From Ideonella_A sp963843805 (GTDB taxonomy: Bacteria > Pseudomonadota > Gammaproteobacteria > Burkholderiales > Burkholderiaceae_C), in NCBI GenBank assembly GCA_963843805.1, contig CAWJLY010000001.1, positions 186,001 to 250,000 of the forward strand: 64,000 nucleotides of DNA, given 5' to 3'. A program made the position numbers and the translations under genes. The number at the start of each line of letters is the position of its first letter. Positions within the stretch are counted from its first letter, which is position 1. The notes under the pieces are model-generated. The model saw only the letters and a list, made by a program, of their open reading frames with translations, was not told where the DNA came from and did not search any database. Of the stretch, positions 1 to 9,525 are shown one piece after another.

Positions 1-169
1 CGGCAATCCAGAGGGCGAGCAGGTCCGCCGGCACGCCATCCTTCTTGAAGTCATGAAAACGGCAGGCAATCCGATTGGCGACCATCCAGCTTCTGGCGCG
101 CTTGACCGTATCGCAGTTGGCGATGCCGTAGAGGACGATTCCGGTGTCGTCGCCATCCGGAGCGGTCAT
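1..169 (-). CDS. ArsC/Spx-like (YffB-type) protein, N-terminal part
   Basis: Reading minus from an ATG at 169 gives 56 codons that run off the left edge of the window. After a short leader the protein shows a thioredoxin-like strand followed by GIANCDTVKRARSW. That matches the single-cysteine CxxxxKxR active-site region of the ArsC/Spx/YffB family, whose members are thioredoxin-fold proteins related to glutathione-dependent arsenate reductase. The following FHDFKKDGVP is also typical of YffB. It lies 20 bp downstream of the lipoprotein gene on the same strand and is probably cotranscribed with it. Family membership is clear; the substrate is unknown, and arsenate reductase activity should not be assumed. 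Confidence 0.8.
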   Translation of the reverse strand, partial: MTAPDGDDTGIVLYGIANCDTVKRARSWMVANRIACRFHDFKKDGVPADLLALWIA

Positions 170-189
170 GGGTGTTTTTATCGATCGGC

Positions 190-762
190 TCACAGGGAAT
201 GGTCGAACAGGCTGTCGCAGCTCGGGTCGGGCCCATACGTGGTGTCGACCACCTTGCCGTCGTAACCCATGCCGACCTGAAACCACTGACAAAATGGATT
301 GTCGAACCGATAGGCCCAGACATTCTGCGATTGAAAGCCGAGGTTCCAGATCGTCGACGGCGTTCCCAGGCTGCGCTGCACCTGATTGGCATTCATGCCG
401 GCAACGATCGCATTGAAGCGGGATTCGGTGTGCACCTGTGCCGAAGCCAGCAGGCGGTCCGCCGCATCGAAATCGAACATGTATTTGAACGGACTGTACG
501 TGCCGCCACGGTACTCGAGGCGGCGCGTGGCCTGGCCAGTGGTATCGATCTGCAGATGAGGCGAGTCGTTGAGCGGCTGCGGCAAAGCGTAGACATTGGT
601 CGGCGGCCCGAAGGCCTGCACGACCTGATCTCGACTGCTGCCCGGAGGAAGCCTGTCTGCGACACTGGCACACGCCCCCAGAAGTCCGACGGCCAACGCA
701 AGCATCGAACATCTGAACGCAACGCAAGCTGCCTTGGCGGACAACATGGACGGCTGGTTCAT
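190..762 (-). CDS. BamE/SmpA-like outer-membrane lipoprotein
   Basis: This is an intact 190-residue protein. A hydrophobic signal segment ends in the lipobox LLGAC with Cys31 as the lipidation site, so it should be exported and anchored in the outer membrane. After processing, the RLPPGSSRDQVVQAFGPPT stretch (residues about 36-54) is the typical SmpA/OmlA turn, and a second copy of the motif (NANQVQRSLGTPSTIW) follows around residue 123. This resembles paired BamE-like folds. BamE supports the outer-membrane protein assembly machine, but this protein is longer than classical BamE and is more safely called BamE-like. Function is inferred from the fold only. Confidence 0.75.
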   Translation of the reverse strand: MNQPSMLSAKAACVAFRCSMLALAVGLLGACASVADRLPPGSSRDQVVQAFGPPTNVYALPQPLNDSPHLQIDTTGQATRRLEYRGGTYSPFKYMFDFDAADRLLASAQVHTESRFNAIVAGMNANQVQRSLGTPSTIWNLGFQSQNVWAYRFDNPFCQWFQVGMGYDGKVVDTTYGPDPSCDSLFDHSL

Positions 763-879
763 CGCATCATTCCGAAGAGTTTGAACGTATGCGAATTCTC
801 GCCATTGGCGCGCCCGGCAGCGGTCCGTTCGCTGAAAGCCCCTGTAGCAAGTAGTCGGCGCTGCAGCGCCGCTCGAGGA

Positions 880-1509
880 TCAGCTGGCGGCGCGCAACTG
901 GCTCGCCTCGCGTGCCAGACGAGTGATGGCAGCCCAGTCTTTTGCGGCGACCAGTTCGTTCGGTGTCAGCCATGAGCCGCCACACACCTTGACGTTCGGA
1001 AGTGCCAGGAACTGGGGCGCGGTTTGCAAGGTGATACCTCCGGTCGGGCAGAAGAAGATATCGGGAAACGGACCGGCCCAGGCTTTCAGCATCGGCATGC
1101 CGCCAGCGGCCGTCGCTGGAAAGAATTTGAGGAACTGCAGGCCGTCGCTTTGCGCCATCATGATCTCGCTGGCGGTAGCCACACCGGGCAACAACATCAG
1201 GCCGGCATCGCGGCAAGCCTTGCCGACTTCGGCCGTATACCCGGGGCTGACGGCAAATCGACAGCCGGCATTCATCGCCGAGCGGGCGTCCGCTGCGCTG
1301 CGAACGGTGCCGGCCCCGACGATGGCATCGGGCACCGCACCGGCGATCGCCTCGATGCATTTCAATGCAACCGGCGTGCGCATGGTGATTTCGAGCACCT
1401 TGACGCCGCCGGCCAGCAGTGCCTCGGCAACCGGCACCGCATCCTCGGTTCGATTCAGCACGATGACCGGAATCACCGGACCATGATCAGCCAATGCAAG
1501 AGTTCTCAT
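880..1509 (-). CDS. eda: 2-keto-3-deoxy-6-phosphogluconate aldolase (KDPG aldolase)
   Basis: An intact 209-residue class I aldolase that splits KDPG into pyruvate and glyceraldehyde 3-phosphate, the last step of the Entner-Doudoroff pathway. The catalytic glutamate lies in VLEITMRTP, the Schiff-base lysine in LQFLKFFPA, and the phosphate-binding end in VKVCGGSWL. I chose the ATG at 1509 because family homology starts there; the open frame extends further upstream without similarity. It is 37 bp downstream of edd on the same strand, the usual edd-eda operon order, so control is probably shared through the palindrome upstream of edd. Confidence 0.95.
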   Translation of the reverse strand: MRTLALADHGPVIPVIVLNRTEDAVPVAEALLAGGVKVLEITMRTPVALKCIEAIAGAVPDAIVGAGTVRSAADARSAMNAGCRFAVSPGYTAEVGKACRDAGLMLLPGVATASEIMMAQSDGLQFLKFFPATAAGGMPMLKAWAGPFPDIFFCPTGGITLQTAPQFLALPNVKVCGGSWLTPNELVAAKDWAAITRLAREASQLRAAS

Positions 1510-1546
1510 CTGATTTCCGTTGTTGCGAACGTCCGCGTCTGCGCCA

Positions 1547-3386
1547 TCACAACCAGGTGACGGCACCTTCTTCCGCGCTGAGCACATTTCGACGCATTCC
1601 GCCGAACAGTTCACGGCCAAGGCCATGCGCATTGACCTGTTGCAGCGCATCGGAAAGTGCGAGCCTGCTCGCGCGCAGCCCACTCCTGTGCGTCAACCTT
1701 GGCTTCGAGCACACCCGCCGCTGCGTCGAGGCGGATCAGGTCACCGTTGCGAACCTTGCCAAGCGGCCCTCCGACAACCACCTCCGGGCTGACGTGAATG
1801 GCTGCCGGAACCTTGCCCGACGCGCCGCTCATGCGGCCATCGGTCACCAGCGCGACCCGGAAACCCTTGCCCTGCAGGACCGCCAGCGGCGGCGTCAACT
1901 TGTGCAGTTCGGGCATGCCATTGGCGCGTGGGCCCTGAAAGCGGACGACGGCAACAAAATCGCGTTCCAGCTGCCCGGCCTTGAATGCCTGCAACAGCTC
2001 CTCCTGGGTGTCGAAGACGATCGCCGGTGCCTCGATCACGATGGCGGTCGTCAGGCACCGACGACACCTTGATCACCGAGCGGCCGAGGTTGCCGGTCAG
2101 CAGCTGAAGGCCGCCCTGCGCGCTGAACGGACGCTCGGCCGGACGGATGATCGAATCGTCGCCGCCGGCTCGGCAAGCGCGCTCCAGCGAAGCGTGGCGC
2201 CGTCTTCGGCGAGCTCGGGCACTTCGGCATACGAGCGGATGCCGTCAGCCGGCGATGGTCGCGCACATCGCCGTGCATGAACCCGCTGTCGATCAGTTCA
2301 CGGATCACGAAACCCGGGCCGCCGGCGGCCTGGAACTGGTTGACGTCGGCGGCGCCATTCGGATAGACGCGGGCGAGCAACGGCGTGACGTGCGACAAAT
2401 CGGAGAAATCGCTCCAGTCGATCAGGATGCCGGCGGAACGCGCCACCGCGACCCAATGGATCAGGTGATTGGTCGACCCGCCGGTGGCCAGCAGTGCCGA
2501 CCATCGCATTGACGATGACCCGCTCGTCGACCAGTCGGCCGATCGGCAGGAAGGCGCGCCCGCCGTCGGCCGCACGCCCGATCGCCAGCACCCGATCGAC
2601 CGCCTCGCGGGTCAAGCCTTCGCGCAAGCTGCGGCATGCGGGTGCACGAATGCCGCGCCCGGCACGTGCAGGCCCATCGCCTCGAGCAGCATCTGGTTGC
2701 TGTTGGCGGTGCCGTAGAAGGTGCAGGTGCCGGGTCCGTGGTAGGCGGCCGATTCGGCTTCGAGCAGGTCGGTCGCGGCCGACCTGGCCCTGCGCATATT
2801 GCTCGCGCACCTTCGATTTGTCATTGTTCGACAGCCCGCTGCTCATCGGCCCGGCCGGCACGAAGACACACGGCAGGTGGCCGAAATGCAGCGCGCCGAT
2901 CAGCAGCCCGGGAACGATCTTGTCGCACACGCCGAGCAGCAGCGCGGCATCGAAGACATCGTGGGTCAGCGCGATGGCGGTCGACATCGCGATGGTGTCG
3001 CGCGAGAACAGGCTCAGCTCCATGCCCGGCAGGCCCTGGGTGACGCCGTCGCACATCGCCGGCACGCCGCCGGCGACCTGCACCGTCGCGCCGAGCCGGC
3101 GCGCCTGGTCGCGGATCACCGCCGGAAAAGCCTCGTAGGGCTGGTGCGCCGACAACATGTCGTTGTAGGCGGTGACGACCGCCAGATTGCGGCGCCTTCT
3201 CGGCGACGACGCGAAAGCGGTCGCTGCCCGGCAGCGCCGCGAAGGCATGGGCGACATTGGCGCAGCCCATGCGGTCGGGGCCGCGCGGCCGGTCGATCGT
3301 CGCCTGGACCCGGGCCAGATAGGCGTGCGCAGCGGCTGGCTGCGCTCGCGGATGCGCTCGGTGACGAGTTGGACGGTCGGATTCAT
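1547..3386 (-). CDS. edd: 6-phosphogluconate dehydratase, frameshifted in this sequence
   Basis: IlvD/Edd-family Fe-S dehydratase converting 6-phosphogluconate to KDPG. Start (MNPTVQLVTERIR at 3386) and stop (ending GAVTWL at 1547) are both present and the span fits a full-length gene of about 608 codons, but the coding frame changes at least seven times. Family motifs are spread over three frames: NLAVVTAYNDMLSAHQPYE, the Cys-containing VPAMCDGVTQG, ALLLGVCDKIVPG, GTCTFYGTANSNQM, LLATGGSTNHLIHW and ALVTDGRMSGASGKVPAA. Several breaks, such as the one near 3190 (AP|NLAVV), are repaired by adding a GC dinucleotide. The intact eda next door argues for sequence errors rather than a dead gene. If the breaks are real, the pathway is lost here. 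Confidence 0.85.
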
Positions 3387-3438
3387 CGCGTTGGCTGCGG
3401 CGCTGGCGACCGCGGTAACATCGAAAAGCCCGATTCTG

Positions 3439-3455
3439 ATGTAACTTTGTTACAT
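3439..3455. promoter_or_regulatory. HexR-like operator palindrome upstream of edd
   Basis: ATGTAAC-TTT-GTTACAT is a perfect 7+7 bp inverted repeat with a 3-bp spacer, 53 bp upstream of the edd start. Its core TGTAACTTTGTTACA closely resembles the published proteobacterial HexR operator shape (TGTA, AT-rich centre, TACA), and HexR controls edd, eda and zwf in many proteobacteria. No hexR gene is in the window, so the regulator is inferred. Confidence 0.6.
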
Positions 3456-3512
3456 CGTCAATCGCTCGATTGCAAGTGCGGCGCGCCGCGCTAGGCCGGC
3501 TGTTGCCGCGGC

Positions 3513-5647
3513 TCAGGATTTGGCCGCTGTTGCCTGCGCTGTTCGGCTCGCGCGAGCAAGCGCGGCGCAGCCCTTGGCCGTGTCGTCGCCGGTGCCGGTA
3601 TCGATCAGCGGAATCAGCGCCGCCAGCGGATTGAGCAGCGACAGCAGGCCGGCGGCGATCGCCTTGCCGGCCAGCGGCTTGGCGCCAGCGAGACCGCCGG
3701 CGACGCCAGCGTTCCCTTGACCAGCACCGGCGTTCGCAGCGACAGCGGGCTGAAATCCTTCGGCGACGTGACCGCGCGCAGATCCAGCGATTCGTCGACC
3801 AGCGAAATCGCGCCGTCGATCCAGACCACCGAATCGCGCGGTATCGACGACCATCACCTGCGGCCGTCATCACGCCATTGGCGACCTGCAGTTCGGTCAG
3901 CGCGCAACTCATCGGCAGCGACTCGTCGCCCTTGATCCAGACACCGAGCGCCTGCGCCAGGTCGATTCCGGCACCTTCGACGATCAGGTGCGAAACCCTG
4001 CCGTCGCGGATCCGTGCGCGCATCCTGCCGTTCAGGCTGGCCAGGATCTGCGCGGTCGAGCGGCCCTGCCCCTGCAGCTTCGATTGGCCGTCGAGGCGGC
4101 CCGTAGATATAAGGCGGCAAATCGTCGGCGCGTTTGATATTCAGCCATTTGTCGAGCTGGATGTCCTGCCAGCGCAGATCGGACTGCCACAACGCAACGT
4201 CCTTGCGCCCATCGAGGCTGAGCATGCCGGTCAGGCTGCCCGACGCGGCGCGTGCCTCGATATCGCTGATCGTCAGCACGGCATCGCGCAGCACCAGATG
4301 CGCGCGCAACGGCTTCAGCGGTTCGAGCCGCTCGGTGCCGAGATCGAGTTCGGCGAAATCGAGCAGGATATTGGCATCCATCGCGCGCAGCGACGGCAGA
4401 TCGAATTCGCGCGCCGGCAGCACCCGTCCCGGGCGTTCTGCTCTTGACACGGCTTGGCCGGCTCGGCAACGTCGACCGGTTGGCGTCGTACCGATCGCCG
4501 GGCCCAGATCCTGCAGCAACAGGCGCGGATCCGCCGACCCGGCCTTCGAGCATGCGGCTTTGCGCCCAGGCGTCGTAGCGCAGCGCCGCGTCGAGGCGGC
4601 TGTTGCCGATCCGGCCGTCATCGACCTTGACATTCCAGACCTCGCCTGTCTTGTCGAGCGAGCCATTGACCGTGAATGCGGGCGTGGTCGGCAAGCGTCA
4701 CGCCGATCACGTCGCCGACCGCTGCGAGCGAACGGCCCGGCAAGCATGAAGTTGCCATTCAAGGCCTGCAACGCCGGCACACCGCGGACCGTGCCGTCGA
4801 AGTCCAACTTGGCATACCCGACGCTGCCTTCGATCTTGAGCGGCATCGTGCCGTCGCCGGCCCAACCGAGAGCGCCCGACGACCGGGCATCAATCTTGAT
4901 CGGCAAGGCGCGGTAGCGCCCGGTGGCGGCAACCTGCAGTCCGCCGGCTTCGTCGGCTGCTTCGGGCCCGCGGTCGGTCCGGACGCCGAGCCAACTGCAG
5001 GCGGCGACCCCTCGACCAATGAAAATTTGGCGTCAACCAGCGTGTCCAGCGGTACATCCTGCAAATCGAGATGCCCCGAGCGCACGCGCAGCGCTTCGAT
5101 CAGCGGCAACGCCGAGTCCGGCTTGTCTTCCACCTTCGGTTTGCCGAACTGCCACGAAGCACGACCCTTTGCATCGCGCTCCAGAACAATCTGCAGTCGG
5201 TCGGCCTCGATCCGGCGAATCACCAACTGCTCGCCACGCCACGCGTCGCCAAAGATCCGAATAGCGCAGTCCCAGATGACCGTTCGATGCCAGCAAGGTT
5301 GGCTTGCCGTCACTCCAGGCTGGCGCTGCAATTTCGATGCGGTTGGCCTTGATATCGATTCCGCCGAGCAGGTGGATCTTCACGCCACCCGCTTTGCTGC
5401 CGGCTGAAGCGCTGGCTACGAGTGGCTTGGCATCAGAACCATCGTTACCGGGATCGGAGGCTTCGAGCCTCACCGGTCGTTGCAGCGAGTTACTCAGGGC
5501 AGACTGCATCGGACCGGCCAGGAACGGCCAGCCCGCCAACTCTGACAAGCCGACGAACGCGACCAGCAGCACAAGAAGGCCAGCCGCGATTCGACCGGGT
5601 CGCAGCCAACTGGATGAACTTGGTGATGTTGGGCTCATCGCGAGCAA
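3513..5647 (-). CDS. AsmA-family envelope protein, frameshifted in this sequence
   Basis: Start region MSPTSPSSSSWLRPGRIAAG is followed by one transmembrane helix (GLLVLLVAFVGLSELAGW). The long periplasmic part carries AsmA hallmarks: LGLRYSDLWRR, LVIRRIEADRLQIVLERDAKG, then later VGYAKLDFDGTVRGVPALQAL and SGSLTGMLSLDGRKDVALWQ, with a C-terminal LVDESLDLRAVTSPKDFSPL domain. About 710 codons fit the region, but the frame changes at least six times (near 5230, 4900, 4690, 4440, 4070 and 3850). AsmA-like proteins are thought to bridge the envelope and move phospholipids. The ATG could be 5647 or 5638. The stop at 3513 follows the Ala-rich tail. It lies upstream of edd on the same strand, but the intervening palindrome suggests edd has its own promoter. 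Confidence 0.75.
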
Positions 5648-5820
5648 TCATGACGACTCATTGCTGGATGGTGACAGCCGACCCACGCGATCCGCATCAG
5701 CTACCCGCGCGTCGAGCTGTGGGCAGGCTCCTACGCCATTCCGCGGGCAAGAGTAAAGTCTGTGCCGGTCTCGCCGTGGATCGGCTGCTCGAGCGCCGCT
5801 GTCCATCCTCATCAAATCCA

Positions 5821-6529
5821 ATGCGCCTGCTGCTGGTCGAAGACGACAAGATGATCGGCGAAAGCCTGCGGGCCTCGTTGCGCCGCGAAGGGCATGCAGT
5901 CGATTGGGTTTGCGACCAGAACGCAGCGCGGGCAAGCCTGCCCAGCGAACACTTCGACCTGGTCCTGCTTGATCTCGGCTTGCCGCGCGGGCGGACCGGG
6001 CGACGTTCAGTCGACGGGTGACGGCATGAATGTGCTGAGCGAAATGCGTCAGCGGCGGGACGCGACACCGGTGATCGTGCTGACGGCGCGCGACGGTCCG
6101 GGCGACCGCGTCCGCGGCCTCGATAGCGGGGCGGACGACTATCTCGTGAAGCCGTTCGAATTCGATGAGCTGACCGCGCGAATCCGCGCCGTGATGCGGC
6201 GCCAGGGTGGCCGCGCCCAGCCGCTGCTCGAGCACCGAGGCGTCAGCTTCGACCCGGCCACCCGCCAGGTGATGCGTGACGGGCAGCCGGTGCTGTTGTC
6301 GTCGCGTGAGCTGGCCGTCCTCGAGGCCTTGATGGCGCGACCCGGCGCCGTCTTGTCGCGGGCTCAGCTCGAAGACCGCCTCTACGGCTGGGGCGAAGAA
6401 ATCGAAAGCAACGCCGTATCCGTCTACGTGCATCAGCTGCGCCGCAAGCTCGGGGCCGATTTCATCGGCAACATGCGCGGAGTCGGCTATTTTCTCGTCC
6501 CCGAACCGGGCGCCGACAAGCACGGATGA
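5821..6529 (+). CDS. OmpR-family response regulator (QseB/TctD-like), one frameshift
   Basis: The receiver domain starts MRLLLVEDDKMIGESLRASL with the acidic pair EDD, and the phosphorylatable Asp is in DLVLLDLGLP. The switch residues VIVLTARDG and the Lys in YLVKPFEFDEL follow, then a winged-helix domain (LLSSRELAVLEALM ... VSVYVHQLRRKLG). The frame changes near 5985 in a CCGCGCGGG run; adding one GC gives a continuous protein. The repaired product would still carry about ten extra residues (AGGPGDVQST) between the phosphorylation loop and DGMNVL, where QseB-type proteins go directly on. Its stop overlaps the kinase start by ATGA, so the pair is translationally coupled. Confidence 0.88.
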
Positions 6530-7875
6530 AATCGATCAGGTTGCGGCTGCTGTTGATGCTGCTGGCCATGCTCGCCGTGGCGGCGGTCCTGATGGGCATG
6601 GTCGCCTATCGCACGGTGCTGGCCGAAACCGAAACATTGTTCGACTATCAGCTTCGGCAGATGGCACTTTCGTTGCGAGACCAGGGCGAAATCGCGCCCG
6701 ATCAGGCGCGTGCGCTGGGCAACGAAGAACTCGATTTCGTGATTCAGATCTGGACTGTCGATGGACGCAGCATCTATGCATCGCGCCCGCACAGCCTGCT
6801 TCCGGCACGGGCGCTGCTCGGCTTTGCCGACCTCAACGTGCAATCGCAAACCTGGCGTACCTTCAGCGTCGCCAGCGACGATCGAGTGATCCAGGTTGCG
6901 CAACCACGTCAGATCCGTCGCCAACTGGCCACTGATGCCGCGTTGAACAGCGTGGCGCCACTGGTCATCGTGGCGCCACTGTTGGCGGTTGTGATCTGGT
7001 GGTTGGCGGCGATGATTCTTCGCCCCTTGTCGGCGGTGGCCGCTGCCATGCGACGCCGTGACGCCGGCTCGCTGGTCGCGCTGCCGACGCAGGATCTGCC
7101 GGACGAAATCGCCCCACTGGTGCAGGCCTTGAACGATCTGCTGCAGCGCCTGCAAGCATCGTTCGACAGCCAGCGAGCATTCATTGCCGATGCGGCCCAC
7201 GAACTGCGGTCGCCATTGACCGCATTGAAGCTGCAGATGAGGCTGCTCGAACAGACCAGCGACCCGCAGGCACGCGGCGAGGCCGAACACGCCTTGTCGG
7301 CTGGGATCGATCGAACCGCGCATCTGGTCGAGCAGTTGCTCGCGTTGGCGCGCCACGAGCCAGGTGCCGCCCCGCTGGCTGTCGCACGGCTCGACCTTGC
7401 CGAACTCGCCCGCCAGGCGATGGCCGATCTGGTTCCGCTGGCGGTTGCCAAGAAGCAGTCGCTGCGGTTCGAAGGCTCGTTGCCGATCGCAATGGACGGC
7501 GATGCCGCAGCACTGAGCCTGCTGGTCCGCAATCTGGTCGACAACGCGATTCGCCATTCACCCCCGGGAACCGCCATCGAGCTGACCGTCACGACAACCG
7601 ATGCGGCGCCGCTGTTGCGTGTCGACGATGGCGGGCCGGGCATTCCCGTCAGCGACCGGGGCCGCGTATTCGACCGCTTCTTTCGACGCGAGGCGACGCC
7701 CGCCGAAGGTACTGGTCTGGGTCTGGCGATCGTTCGCAGCGTGGCCGAGCAACACGGTGCCTGCATCGGTCTCGGCGATTCGCCGCTGGGCGGCTTGCGC
7801 GTGGACATTCGATTCGCGCCCTCGGGGGCCGGCGACCTGAGCAGACCAGAGGGGCCCATGACAGCGCTGGCCTAA
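6526..7875 (+). CDS. Sensor histidine kinase (QseC/TctE-like)
   Basis: An intact 449-residue membrane kinase. The first transmembrane helix is residues 7-27 (LRLLLMLLAMLAVAA) and a second lies around 143-163. The periplasmic domain between them is short (about 115 residues). The H-box AHELRSPLTAL carries the phosphorylated His225, the N-box is NLVDNAIRHSP, and the G-boxes are DGGPGIP and GTGLGLAIV. The first codon overlaps the stop of the response regulator. It should autophosphorylate and pass phosphate to that regulator. The signal is unknown. The protease gene 100 bp downstream is a plausible target, as envelope-stress pairs often sit beside degP-like genes. Confidence 0.92.
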   Translation: MKSIRLRLLLMLLAMLAVAAVLMGMVAYRTVLAETETLFDYQLRQMALSLRDQGEIAPDQARALGNEELDFVIQIWTVDGRSIYASRPHSLLPARALLGFADLNVQSQTWRTFSVASDDRVIQVAQPRQIRRQLATDAALNSVAPLVIVAPLLAVVIWWLAAMILRPLSAVAAAMRRRDAGSLVALPTQDLPDEIAPLVQALNDLLQRLQASFDSQRAFIADAAHELRSPLTALKLQMRLLEQTSDPQARGEAEHALSAGIDRTAHLVEQLLALARHEPGAAPLAVARLDLAELARQAMADLVPLAVAKKQSLRFEGSLPIAMDGDAAALSLLVRNLVDNAIRHSPPGTAIELTVTTTDAAPLLRVDDGGPGIPVSDRGRVFDRFFRREATPAEGTGLGLAIVRSVAEQHGACIGLGDSPLGGLRVDIRFAPSGAGDLSRPEGPMTALA

Positions 7876-7880
7876 CCTTC

Positions 7881-7914
7881 GCTTCATCACCGGCTAATCG
7901 AAGCCTCATCGGCG
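7881..7914 (+). promoter_or_regulatory. Imperfect direct repeat in the protease promoter
   Basis: GCTTCATCACCGG at 7881 and GCCTCATCGGCGG at 7903 are similar half-sites 22 bp apart, about two helical turns, between the kinase stop and the protease start. Tandem direct repeats are how OmpR-family regulators usually bind. This could be the site for the adjacent regulator, but the evidence is only spacing and similarity. Confidence 0.25.
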
Positions 7915-7973
7915 GACTGCACAGTCCACGGCATGCGGAAATTCCGCGAACCGTTCGATGTAAAGGATTTGTG

Positions 7974-9513
7974 ATGACCATCAAGTCGCTGAAGCCCCTC
8001 ACCGCCGCGCTCGTCGCCGCGGGCGCCCTTGCCGGTGGCACTGCCGCCGCGTTCAGCCTGCCGCAATGGCTGCGCACCGACAAACCGACGCCATCGGCAG
8101 CAAGCGGGTCGGCCCGCCCGATCGACAGTGCTGGCACAGCCATCGAGCAGGCCCCGATCGCGCGAATCAATCCAGCAGCCGGCGCACCCGATTTTCGGGC
8201 GATCGTGCGCCAGGGCGGACCGGCCGTGGTCGGCGTGACGGTCGAGGGCAGCCACCAGGCCTCCCTCGAAACCCAGGGCCTGCCACCGGGCTTGGACAAC
8301 GATCCGTTTTTCCAGTTTTTCCGCGGCATGCCCGGCTTACCAGTCACCGCGGGGCCCCGGCAAACAGCCTTCGGTTCCGTTTCGCGGCCAAGGCTCGGGT
8401 TTCATCATCAGTGGCGACGGCTTGATCCTGACCAACGCACACGTTGTTCGCGATGCCAAGGAAGTGACGATCAAACTCGGCGATCGCCGCGAGTTCTCGG
8501 CCAAGGTGCTGGGCGCCGATCCGTTGACCGACGTCGCGGTGTTGAAGATCGACGCCCAAGACCTGCCGACGGTACGACTCGGCAACGCCGAAGCCATCGA
8601 GGTCGGTGACCCGGTGCTGGCGATCGGTTCGCCATTCGGCTTCGAGCAGACGGCCACCCAGGGCATCGTCAGCGCCAAGGGTCGCTCGTTGCCTGGCGAT
8701 GCTGCCGTGCCGTTCATCCAGACCGACGCAGCGGTCAACCCCGGCAACTCGGGCGGCCCCTTGTTCGACGCCAGCGGCGCGGTGATCGGCATCAATGCGC
8801 AAATCTATTCGCAAAGCGGCGGTTATCAGGGCCTGAGCTTTGCCATCCCGATCAACGTGGCGCTGAACATCAAGGACCAGATCGTCAAGACGGGCGAGGC
8901 CCGTCACGCCCGCCTCGGCGTGCAGATCCAGGATCTCGACCAGGCGCTGGCCGAGTCGTTCGGCCTGCCCCGTCCCGATGGCGCACTGATTTCCCAGGTC
9001 TCGGCGAGCAGCGCGGCCAGCAAGGCCGGGTTGAAGGCCGGCGACGTGATCACCGAGATCGACGGCAAGCCGGTGTCTCGCTCGGGCGCCGTGTCGAGCC
9101 GGATCGGGTTGGCGGCGCCGGGCGAACAGGTTCGGCTGAAGATCTGGCGCGACAAATCGTGGCACGAGATGACGGTCGAACTTGGCAACGCCGACCAGGC
9201 GACGCAGCAGGCGCGAGCCTCCAGCGACGCGGTCGACGGCAGTCGCCTTGGCCTGGCGCTTCGTCCGCTGACTGCCGATGAACGCCGCCAGGCCGAGATC
9301 AGCCGCGCCGATCAGGGGCTGCTGATCGAGGACGTGAGCGGGGCGGCCGAAAAAGCCGGTGTCCAGGCGGGCGACGTGCTGCTGGCTGTCAACGGCCGCA
9401 GCATCGAATCGGTCGAGCAGGTGCGGGACTCGCTGAAAGGCAAACCCAAGCAGGTGGCCCTGCTGGTGATGCGCGGCGGCGAGCGGATCTTCGTGCCGGT
9501 CCGGCTCGGTTGA
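7974..9513 (+). CDS. Periplasmic serine protease, DegP/HtrA (MucD) type, one frameshift
   Basis: The sequence starts MTIKSLKPLTAAL with a signal peptide; an AAGGA ribosome site lies about 7 bp upstream of the ATG at 7974. The trypsin-like domain shows the triad His in TNAHVV, Asp in DPLTDVAVLKID and Ser in NPGNSGGPLFD. Two PDZ domains follow (LGVQIQDLDQALAESFGLP and GLLIEDVSGAAEKAGVQAG). About 512 codons is the normal DegP length. The frame shifts once near 8340, in the linker after the FFQFFRGMPG loop, and is restored by adding two bases. It degrades or refolds damaged envelope proteins. It is convergent with, and 12 bp from, the hybrid kinase gene. Confidence 0.92.
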
Positions 9514-9525
9514 CTTGACGAACGA

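Noticed and set aside
790..855. Short plus-strand frame starting MRILAIGAPGSG
   Set aside because: Only about 21 codons with no ribosome site; probably chance.
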